Below, in pieces: positions 56,426 through 64,000 of a DNA stretch of 64,000 nt. The position numbers and the translations under genes were made by a program. Where the stretch lies: NCBI GenBank assembly GCA_009746045.1, contig RPFO01000744.1, forward strand, positions 416,135 to 480,134, read 5' to 3'. How positions within the stretch are numbered: the first letter of the stretch is position 1; the number at the start of each line of letters is the position of its first letter. This stretch comes from Mesostigma viride (Eukaryota > Streptophyta > Mesostigmatophyceae > Mesostigmatales > Mesostigmataceae). Below the pieces are notes generated by a model. It was given only the letters and a program-made list of their open reading frames with translations. It was not told the DNA's origin and ran no database searches.

Positions 56426-58291
56426 TGATGGTCCAAGCAAGAGAGAGGGAGTGAATGCGATGTTAAGTCCAACTGGGCTGGGACCACTAGGTCGGCCAGC
56501 AACTGTTGTGGGTAGTAGGTCGTGGCATGTTTGCCTACCTTCTTAGGTATGTCCTTGGGGCCAGGCCAGGTCAGGATATGCCGGTCCTGGCTGGCCAAGC
56601 CGCTGGGGGCCGGCCAGACCGAGGTCGGTGTCTACCTGCATGGCTGGTGCGAGCAAGATGTCCTACGAATGCTATATCCTACGCTGTCTAATCTCATCCG
56701 AAATGCGAGGCATGCCCTGGAACAAAGATTCTAAAGACCTATGCGTGGTAAACCCTACATTCAGGGCCTGATGTAGCATCCTGGTTATACCATGCCGTCT
56801 AGCTTGGCCGCCAGCGTGTCGATCCGTGAGCGTCCATGCCTCGACGCCATAGGTGCTCGCACCGTGAGGACCAGGACCTTGAGGAGCATGCGCTTGCGGT
56901 GCTCGCCGAGGGCCGGCCTTCGAGTGCCAGTAGGTTTTGAGCGAGCGATGCCTAGCCCAGACCAGGCCGATGCGGGTGTCCACATCGTCGGCGGTGTCTG
57001 GGAGCATGCTCCCCAGCAGTTTGAAGCGATCACGAAACGGGACCTCCGTCCCGTCTAGCAGCCGCGGCAGCGGCGGGCGACTGGAAGCCCCAATCACCAT
57101 CGCCTCGGTTTTGACATGCACGAATCTCCAGCCCCACCGCCCTCGCCTCCAAGCCCAGACAGTCCAGCAAGGTCTGAATGTGCTCGGGGCGCGCGATGAG
57201 GGTGGTGTCATCCGCATAAATCAGGTCGGCAAGGCGGTAACCCGGTCTAACCCCGCCGTGCTCTTTCACGTTAAGGATGTCCAAGCCTGGCTCGAACCCC
57301 TTATAAGAGCAGTAAAGCGCGCACGTGCCCGGCGCATGATATGCATGATCCACGACAATAATGAACAGATATGGGGACAGGACACAACCTTGCCATACCC
57401 CGTGGTGAAGGGGGAATTGTGGGGTAGTGCCTTCCGCGGTCTGCACTATACTACTGCCTGTGAGCCCTCATACAGTCGACGAATGGCATGCAGCAATAAA
57501 CGCGGGTGGTACCCGATCCAGAGCTAGGATGGCCGCTCCCATGGATCGAGGACCGTGTCAAAGGCCTTGATATAGTAAACAAAAATGAAGACTAGCGGCA
57601 AACTGTCAGGGCAAAGGCGACGCACCTCCTCCATCAACCGACGAACACAGCCATGCATGACAGACCAGTGTTACGCCCACGACGGAAACCCATCTGAGAC
57701 TCACCCAGGTGTGGGTCCAGCGGTGCGGAGCCGGTGCAGCATCATGCGCATGAAGACCTTCAGCGCGGCGCTCTCGGTGGAGGCAGACACCCCTACAGTT
57801 ACCGGGCCGGTCAGCAGCAGAGCCCTTCTTGCTTGTACAGCATGACTCGGATGGCCGTCTGCCACTCAGCAGGCGGAGGCTTGAATCAGAGAGCAGGACA
57901 CGGTTGCAGAACGCCAGCAGAAGCTCCCTCACCGCCAGGTCAGGGGTCTTCAGCAGCTCAGCCGAAAGGTGGTCGGCACCGACCGCCGCGTCGTACCGCA
58001 GGCGAGCAAGGGCGCCGTCGGCAGTTAATTCCTTCAAAGTGAAGGGGGGGACGACGCGGTCGGAGGCGAGGCAGCCCTCCTGCAAGGCGGGGACTTAATA
58101 GTCCGCGGCCGAGCCGGAGGGGGGCGCAGGCGGCGGGGGGGGGTCCGGCAACACCGAGACGGGCGACCGTCTCGGGGTGCATGAAGCGGCGGGGCCGGAG
58201 GGGCGCGAGCCCCCCCTGTCAAGGAAACTGCATTGTGGGCCAACCAGTGGTCAAGGCTGACTGGCGCCGTGCCGTCCCCCGTGTGCGCCAC
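56426..58291 (-). pseudogene. LINE-2 reverse transcriptase region, frameshifted
   Basis: Same family as LINE-1 and same strand. Leftward: GALARLRYDAAVGADHLSAE, GNCRGVCLHRE (RT fingers), HHGVWQGCVLSPYLFIIVVD (motif B), LADLIYADDTTLIARPEHIQ with YADD at 57207-57218, FRDRFKLLGSMLPDTADDVD, YGVEAWTLTDR, and DRHILTWPGPKD. Motif A is damaged. Several frame changes. It continues beyond the CACTA element at 45842 (MQDKKRWKTIV). Confidence 0.82.
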
Positions 58292-58517
58292 CGGTGTGCG
58301 CTGCCGCCGGCCCGGCGCCGAGCTGGTCGAGGTGGTACCACATGTCCTTCACCTGGTTGCGAGCTTGCATGGCAGGCCTTAGCATCTGCGATGCACTGGG
58401 CCGCCTCTGCGGATCCATACGTACTGCATGGTTATGTTGAGCGTGGTTTTGGTGGAGCCGTGCCAGGTTGTGAACAGGGCCGGTTCATGCATGCAGCAGC
58501 GTTAAGAGGAGGTGGGG

Positions 58518-58636
58518 TATATATCTATGTCAAGGAGACAACCAGCGCAGGCCAGAAATCGCGAGAATCCGGACCATGGTATAGCTCGAGCCTGCCGTTA
58601 TCTTTTCCGTGTTTTCGAGTCGTTCATGGGACGATG
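58518..58636. repeat. Dispersed repeat, inverted copy of 39061-39175
   Basis: TATGTCAAGGAGACAACCAG through TTCGAGTCGTTC matches the other copy inversely. It lies just upstream (5') of LINE-2, as an independent insertion or part of its 5' region. Confidence 0.7.
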
Positions 58637-58798
58637 AATATGAGTCGGATCAAAATTGGCTCTTTTTTAGCAAATTAGCAAATTAGTGGAGGGCGGGGCC
58701 CCAGATTAACTAAGAGCTACCTTGAAATTAAATAAGTGGCATGCATCTATCCATAGCCATGATTATCTTCCACCCTACAATGAAGTGAGACAGCTAAT

Positions 58799-58912
58799 TT
58801 CTGGACGCATGGCGATCCAACGCCGTGGAAGGACTAGGGTAGTTGTCTAAGAGGAAAGACGCGAAGGCCGAGGGAGCCGTGTGGCTATCTCTATAGGAAG
58901 ACCTGCATGTGA
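58799..58912. repeat. Dispersed repeat, second copy of 8895-9000
   Basis: GCATGGCGATCCAACGCCGT through GACCTGCATG, same orientation as the left copy. Confidence 0.75.
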
Positions 58913-58949
58913 CAGAGGGAAACATGCAAGAAAGGCTGATGGGGAAAAC

Positions 58950-59003
58950 ACACAGGCACACACACACACACACACACACCACCACCACCAACAACAACAA
59001 CAA
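58950..59003. repeat. Compound microsatellite (CA)n(CAC)n(CAA)n
   Basis: CA dinucleotides pass directly into CAC and then CAA triplets. Confidence 0.9.
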
Positions 59004-59009
59004 GGGGGG

Positions 59010-59820
59010 TTACTACTCAAAACATAAATACCAGACACTAACGCTGAAAATTTCCAAAAGTTGGCCCTTGGACCCTACCTACCTAGCTTTCGGGCGCTTT
59101 ACAGAGCAAAAACTTGTGAAGCCAGGAGTTCTGGGGGTCGAGATAGGGAGCGAAATGATCAGCTCCGCGAGCTCTACCGTTTGAGCATATTGGTGTATGG
59201 GAAAATTCCGGTTTTCTAAAATGGGTCGTTGGCCGGCGCGACGCGATACCATGGCACGGCACGGCGCTGGATAGCCGAAGCCTTGTAGTGGTGGCAGACG
59301 GCAGCATACTTCCGCGCCTAGTAGGGGCAGCACCATCTTGCGGGCAACCCCCCCCCCCCTCTATGGTACCTGCCGAAATTTTGACTGCAGATTTGGGTTC
59401 CGCTCGCCAAGTGCTATCAGTTTGTCCATCAAACCGTTTCAAAACTGTCCGACCATACAGGGAGCTAGCAGAAAATCCAAGTGTTTTGTTGTAAAAAAAC
59501 CATATCGGCCCGGCACGTACCCTACCTCCCTACCCTTTAAGTTTACAGTTTTGAGGCTCTGTAACTTCTTACCTAGGTACCCCCTGGCCCCTGGGGTTGC
59601 GACCAGTGGGAAACATGCTTGTGTTCTACTTGAATTCAGCGTTGTGTAAAATTTCTTGTTTTCCAGTACCCCCCCTTGCCACCACGACAACAAAAACAAC
59701 CAAAACTAAGAAGGAAAAGAGGGAACGCGTACACACATACACGGTTGTCTCCTTGATACATACACGAAGCGGGGCTAAAAGAAAAGGTAAGGAGGATACA
59801 TAATACAAAGGGAAAAAGTA
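59010..59820. other. No recognised gene
   Basis: Short frames without recognisable content, a C12 run near 59349-59360 and A-rich CACACATACAC sequence near 59730. It ends at the DIRS-like terminus. Confidence 0.4.
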
Positions 59821-59958
59821 ATTCTATTAACCGTGGAACTCCAGGGTAACCAGACTCTTTATTAAAACAATGAGTGGAGCACATACAAAAGGCAGGCCAC
59901 ATCCCGGCCGCCGATGCTCATGGGAACACTTATTGCTTGGCAAAGGCTAGCCTTACCC
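59821..59958 (-). repeat. Split direct repeat B2 of the DIRS-like element
   Basis: 138 bp, identical to 60415-60552 in the same orientation. Its left boundary defines the 3' end of the element. Confidence 0.9.
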
Positions 59959-60414
59959 CCAAACACGCAGGGAGGGTGGGCGGGAAAAGAAAAGAGGCCG
60001 ACCTTAGCTAGGTGGGTTTGTTTTTGTCCTTTTTTGCGTGTCATGCGGCCTTGGCCCGGACGGCATTTTTTCGCCACGCAAATGTTGCGTCTGAACAAAT
60101 GACGCAATGTGGCGTTCTAATTGCCGGCAGCTTACGTAAGGCTGCCGGGGCTATTAGGTCACATATTGCGTGAGAGAAAGAATCTAGATCTAGTTAATCA
60201 CTACGCCATGAGCCAAGAAACCTAGACAGTGGCAGGTTTATATCTCAACGTAGCTCCTGCCACCTGGCCAAGAAAAACTGGCCAAAGCTTTGGCCACGAC
60301 TGATCCGGATCAGGCCGCACCGGCCTCAAAAGGTTTGTCACGTGAACCCAATAACCTAGCTATAGCGGCTACCCTTCCATCTCACTATAAAGAAACTATG
60401 TTCAGAGAACCACG
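59959..60414 (-). repeat. Presumed A2 segment of the DIRS-like element
   Basis: 456 bp between the two B repeats. The split-repeat model predicts an identical A1 copy at the 5' end, outside this window. No coding content. Confidence 0.5.
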
Positions 60415-60552
60415 ATTCTATTAACCGTGGAACTCCAGGGTAACCAGACTCTTTATTAAAACAATGAGTGGAGCACATACAAAAGGCAGGCCACATCCCG
60501 GCCGCCGATGCTCATGGGAACACTTATTGCTTGGCAAAGGCTAGCCTTACCC
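60415..60552 (-). repeat. Split direct repeat B1 of the DIRS-like element
   Basis: First B copy, 72 bp downstream of the recombinase stop codon (60625). Confidence 0.9.
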
Positions 60553-60624
60553 TTATATCCCTCCCTGGCGATCCATGCCAGGGGCAAAGAACCTAGCATA
60601 ATGACAGAGAAATGAACAACCAAA

Positions 60625-63600
60625 TTAGGTGGAGGGCAATTTCAAAATAGCCCGCCAGGCCCGAGGGGGGCAGGCGGCCATGGCCCGAAGAATAACCTCA
60701 GGCAGCTGCACCTCCAAACTGCGGTGCAAGCCCACATAATGGGCAACCGTGGAGCTGCTAAGCCAGCGCCCCCGGCCCTGGATGTCCCCCATGCTGCGAC
60801 CCGCGAGGAAATCGTGAGTGGCACCTCCATGCCGCAGCCCGTGAATGGTGAAAATCTGGGCGACCCCCAAGGCCTGACTCGCAGCCTGCCAAATGCGCCG
60901 GAATTGCGGGTAGGTGAAAGGGAACACGGCCTCCCAAGCGTGCTTACCCGCGATGCAGTGACGGAGGATGGTTTCAGACATCACATCTTCTACCACCACT
61001 GACTGAGTCTTGCCCTTAGAGGTCTTGGTAGACCTCAGCAGTAGGGCGCCCCGTTGAGCCGGCCCAAGCCGAACGTCAGGCTGGAGGCGCACATGGCCAA
61101 CACGGAGGTTCAGCGCCTCCGAGATTCGCAGGTAATGGCGGAACACGATGACAACCAGCAGGCCCGCAAGGCGCTGACCTTGCATGACCATCGTGCTGGC
61201 AAGTGCAAACGCCGCCTCCCATGGAATGGGAGGAGGGGCACGGGGGGGCACAAGTGTTTTCCACCCAGCGAGGACGCCACGGGCCAAGTCCCACCGCTTC
61301 ACCATACCGGGATAATAAAGTTGCAACCCCATCAAGGCATTGACACACACTTGGCGGCTGTACCCCCGAAAATGAGCCCAGGCGACATACGCACAAAATG
61401 TCTCCTCAAGGGTGTCAGCTCGTGACGATGACCCGTCCGCCCGCCCACCAGCCTCCCACCAAGTCAAGAGGGAATCAAGACCACGACGGTAGGCCAGCAA
61501 AGTAGCCGGCTTTACTTTCCCCTCTAGCAATGGAAGGTAGCTAACAGGTGCAGGGGGCCCCGGGTTAGGATGGATGCCTTCCGCGGTCAGGTCGCGCACC
61601 CAGCCTGCCAAGAAAGTCGCCATGGATTGGCCGCGAGAAACGCCATCGGCTGGTTGAAGTGCACTCGGCGTCCACACCCACTGGGAACGACTCCCCGTGG
61701 CGAGGGTCAGCGCGCACAAGCGGCGGCACTGCTTGTTGAGCTTGTGGGATGAGGACCGCCCCTTAGCCAAGCAGCCCAACGCCGCGGTGGAGTCCACCAA
61801 CCTCACCACCCGCTTGCCTCGGTTTGCCAAGCTGCGCGCACTCCTCTCCACGCCCTTCACTGCAGCCCGCACCTCCTTCTCGTTGATGTGCATCCCCGGA
61901 TCCCGCCAACGACTCCGGACCCCAACCCGCCATTGCTGGCTAGTGATTGCTTGTTGCGCCCGCGCGCTCAGTGGCCTAGGGCCAGCGTAGGCCACCTCAC
62001 TTGGTATGAGCAAAGTCGGGTACCCCCGCACCTCTCGTGCCCTCGCCAGCTCCGTCACATCGCCCGGCTCCATGGTTGCGTACACGACACCTTGCCCGTA
62101 GGTGGACGCGTCAGATGCAACCACCTCACGGGCCAAAGGTGCGCTTCGGTCAACCCTTAGCATGGGAGCCAAGGCCAGGGCACACTCTAACTCCTCCCGC
62201 ACCCCGGCCCACAGCACCCAGGATCGCTGCCCCCACCCTTGCAGGCTGATGAATTTGAAACATTGCTGCCAAATGGACAAGCAGCTGCGGCTTAACATCT
62301 GCAGCCACAACCACCGCCCCAAGACGGCAGCCAGCCCCTCGGCCGTAGCTCGGCCTCGAGTGAGTATAGCCTGCGTGTGGGCGATCACAAGGTTGAGCTG
62401 CTTGACCGTTGGTTCCAGCACGCCGTTCCGTCGGTGCACCACCCCTAGGGCTTCTAGCTCGTCCCCTTCCAGGCTCGCCATCTTAGTCTTCTCCTTAGAC
62501 GGCACAAGGTTGTTAGGGAGGTAGCCTTCCTCAATAGCGCGCGTGATGAGCTGGTTCACCGCCTCGCAGGTCCGCCCGTTGCTGGCCACCAAGTCATCAA
62601 TAGTGATGGACAGCATGGGGGCAGGGGGGTTTTCCAGGTCAATCTGAAGCTCCCCGGCGCGCTCCTCCTTGTACTCGATGGCCAAGCGCAGTGGCTGGCC
62701 ACACTCGTCGCGCACCAAGGTGAGCTCACCTGCGCTTGAGAGGTAGTTGACCTGGCGCCTCGGATCCAGGGCACCGGTCATGTAGAGCACCATCTCATGG
62801 ATGGCCTCCCCCAGCGCCACCGCATGGGAATGTCCCATGGCCAGCACCTTGAGCACGGGCCACACCTTCCGCCTGGGCCCTGCCAGACCTACGCTAGTCG
62901 ACCACACACTAGGAAGCCCTTGGTAGTCCCACCACCACTCGGGCACCTCGATGGAATAGTAGTATGACACGAGGTCGCTCTTGGCGCAGTAGCACCAGCC
63001 TTTGATGTAGACCTCCACGAGGATGCCCAGGTGGGGTAGCAGGATCTTGGGGGGGTCCACCCACAGCAGGTTGCCCAGCTTCCTGTTGACGATGAACCGA
63101 AGCTCACCCACCCCCTTGGCCACTCCAAAGCAGCCATCCACCCACTTGGGCCGCCTCTCCCGGAACGCCACCATGCCCACGCCCGCTGCCCGGCTCATGA
63201 GCTTGCCCCATTCAGCCATGGAGCATCCCCGGCTGGGCTTGGGCACATTCCAATACTTTGCGCTCGCCACGACCGCTGGCTTGATGCAGTTCTCTTCGCT
63301 GGCATATATCTCCCGCCAGCTCGGCCGCATAGCCAACAGGTCGAGCAGCCGTGCCTTCCCCGCCACCTCCGCCTTTGGTAGACTCACCGCGTCCGCGCGC
63401 AGTTGTTCATACTTATTCTGCTTCCCATATATTGCATCAGCACCTTCTTGCTCCTGGCCTGTCGCAACGCCCCCTACGCGGCGACTGTGCCAGGTGCAGT
63501 GCCTCTTGACCCTCGCAAGGGCCTCCTCCCTCCCCTTAGAGCACGCCCCTCTAGGGTTAGGAGGAGGGTCTTGCCCCCCTCCCCACAGCCAATTAAGCCA

Positions 63601-63879
63601 ACGCACTACCTTGCATTGCAGTGTGTACTCGCGGTGGCGGCGCGTGGCACGCTGTCGCCGGCGTGCCGATCTCACCCTGCCCCACGCGGTGTACGCTGGC
63701 CTAAGTGGGTATGGCAGCGGGAAAAGGGAGCGGTCCCGCTGGGATTCTATTTCCCTACTTGTTGAGCCTTGCTGAGCTTGTCCAAGAGGATGGCAGTTTG
63801 GAGAGCTGCCTTGACAGCCGGGGTGGCTGACAGTGCAGCCTCCTCCCCCAATGGCAGGAGGTGGCTGGCCACCTTCCAC
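60625..63879 (-). CDS. DIRS-like polyprotein: RT, RNase H and tyrosine recombinase
   Basis: 1084 codons, uninterrupted; the first 150 look low in content, so the true start may be downstream. RT (about 240-440): LRFIVNRKLGN, motif A CAKSDLVSYYY (D at 302), GHSHAVALGEAIHE (motif B), and motif C SITIDD (62592-62603). RNase H: VVASDASTYGQGVVYA, HINEKEVRAAVKG, VRLVDSTAALGCLA and WTPSALQPADGVSRG give the D-E-D-D set. A GIHPNPGP motif (NPGP at 61555-61566, residues 772-775) precedes the recombinase. That domain carries the catalytic set R (YLRISEALNLR), K (TKTSKGKTQ), HxxR (HGLRHGGATHDF), then GRGRWLSSSTVAHYVGL with the nucleophile Tyr. All appear present. Confidence 0.9.
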   Translation of the reverse strand: MEGGQPPPAIGGGGCTVSHPGCQGSSPNCHPLGQAQQGSTSREIESQRDRSLFPLPYPLRPAYTAWGRVRSARRRQRATRRHREYTLQCKVVRWLNWLWGGGQDPPPNPRGACSKGREEALARVKRHCTWHSRRVGGVATGQEQEGADAIYGKQNKYEQLRADAVSLPKAEVAGKARLLDLLAMRPSWREIYASEENCIKPAVVASAKYWNVPKPSRGCSMAEWGKLMSRAAGVGMVAFRERRPKWVDGCFGVAKGVGELRFIVNRKLGNLLWVDPPKILLPHLGILVEVYIKGWCYCAKSDLVSYYYSIEVPEWWWDYQGLPSVWSTSVGLAGPRRKVWPVLKVLAMGHSHAVALGEAIHEMVLYMTGALDPRRQVNYLSSAGELTLVRDECGQPLRLAIEYKEERAGELQIDLENPPAPMLSITIDDLVASNGRTCEAVNQLITRAIEEGYLPNNLVPSKEKTKMASLEGDELEALGVVHRRNGVLEPTVKQLNLVIAHTQAILTRGRATAEGLAAVLGRWLWLQMLSRSCLSIWQQCFKFISLQGWGQRSWVLWAGVREELECALALAPMLRVDRSAPLAREVVASDASTYGQGVVYATMEPGDVTELARAREVRGYPTLLIPSEVAYAGPRPLSARAQQAITSQQWRVGVRSRWRDPGMHINEKEVRAAVKGVERSARSLANRGKRVVRLVDSTAALGCLAKGRSSSHKLNKQCRRLCALTLATGSRSQWVWTPSALQPADGVSRGQSMATFLAGWVRDLTAEGIHPNPGPPAPVSYLPLLEGKVKPATLLAYRRGLDSLLTWWEAGGRADGSSSRADTLEETFCAYVAWAHFRGYSRQVCVNALMGLQLYYPGMVKRWDLARGVLAGWKTLVPPRAPPPIPWEAAFALASTMVMQGQRLAGLLVVIVFRHYLRISEALNLRVGHVRLQPDVRLGPAQRGALLLRSTKTSKGKTQSVVVEDVMSETILRHCIAGKHAWEAVFPFTYPQFRRIWQAASQALGVAQIFTIHGLRHGGATHDFLAGRSMGDIQGRGRWLSSSTVAHYVGLHRSLEVQLPEVILRAMAACPPRAWRAILKLPST

Positions 63880-64000
63880 CCCCCCCTCCTTGCCCTTCCA
63901 CCTGCAGCAAGGCCGCCACCACCCTCATTAGGTACTCCATGCCCACAAGCTCCCCGGCTGCTGAGCCCAGCTCCTTGAGAAGGGTGTCCATGGCCAATGC
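63755..64000 (-). CDS. DIRS-like upstream ORF (gag-like), C-terminal end, runs off the right edge
   Basis: The minus-strand frame is open from the right edge through MDTLLKELGSAAGELVGMEY and LMRVVAALLQVEGQGGGGGR to a stop at 63755. It overlaps the first 125 bp of the polyprotein ORF in another frame. Overlap of ORF1 with the RT ORF is common in DIRS-type elements. No zinc knuckle is visible. Confidence 0.45.
   Translation of the reverse strand, partial: ALAMDTLLKELGSAAGELVGMEYLMRVVAALLQVEGQGGGGGRWPATSCHWGRRLHCQPPRLSRQLSKLPSSWTSSARLNK

Larger units (their letters stand above)
59821..64000 (-). mobile_element. DIRS-like retrotransposon (PAT/Ngaro-type), 3' part; 5' part beyond the window
   Basis: An RT-RNase H-tyrosine recombinase ORF on the minus strand is followed by a 138-bp sequence (60415-60552), an intervening 456 bp (59959-60414) and an identical second copy (59821-59958). 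That is the ORFs-B1-A2-B2 end of split-direct-repeat elements (A1 would lie right of the window). No LTR, DDE integrase or target duplication is seen, as expected when integration uses a tyrosine recombinase. Confidence 0.85.

Overview
The window reads as eukaryotic nuclear DNA from a repeat-rich genome. Introns have GTGAGT/GTAAGT donors and GCAG acceptors, no bacterial operon structure is visible, and nearly every recognisable coding region belongs to a transposable element. A green-lineage host, perhaps a chlorophyte alga, would fit the combination of Copia-type LTR elements, a plant-style CACTA element with TNP2, a MULE transposase, a DIRS-like element and a LINE with a restriction-like endonuclease. 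That placement is inference with low confidence. I recognise no ordinary housekeeping gene.

Left part (1-9.15 kb): the 3' part of a Mutator-like (MULE/FAR1-type) transposase runs off the left edge on the minus strand. A 362-bp tandem repeat follows. Next is a probable spliced minus-strand gene (2955-6873) of unknown function, with a signal peptide-like first exon, a very long Ser/Asn repeat encoded by AAC/AGC triplets, and a Cys-rich C-terminus. The rest is mostly non-coding.

Centre (9.16-37.35 kb): this is a nest of insertions. A degenerate APE-type LINE on the minus strand (LINE-1; pieces at 9160-11580, 29436-29633 and 36982-37350) was split by two LTR elements. Element B (11581-29430, TSD AACGC) has gag but no pol. 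Element C (29634-36976, TSD GCTAT) is decayed. Element B was itself hit twice: a young Copia element E (12004-18465, TSD AAATC) sits in its 3' LTR, and a second, Copia-like element D (19709-27886) sits in its gag gene. Element D is unusual. It has an extra ORF before gag, gag ends in TGA-CTAG followed in frame by integrase, and a retropepsin-like domain lies between integrase and reverse transcriptase.

38-45.6 kb: 3' ends of further LINE copies (a stem-loop followed by a TTAAT-rich tail), two tandem 5'-truncated LINE copies encoding a CCHC plus restriction-like endonuclease domain, and a LINE ORF1-like pseudogene.

45.56-58.29 kb: a second LINE of the same family as LINE-1 (LINE-2, minus strand) is split near its 3' end by a 10.6-kb CACTA transposon (45843-56425). 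The CACTA element has a 25-bp perfect terminal inverted repeat, subterminal arrays of a TGGTAAAAAG-type motif, a six-exon TNP2 transposase gene that can be read through without a break, and a divergent TnpA-like gene.

58.3-64 kb: dispersed repeats, then the 3' part of a DIRS-like (PAT/Ngaro-type) element on the minus strand. It has an intact RT-RNase H-tyrosine recombinase ORF, a 2A-like GIHPNPGP motif before the recombinase, and a split direct-repeat terminus (two identical 138-bp copies).
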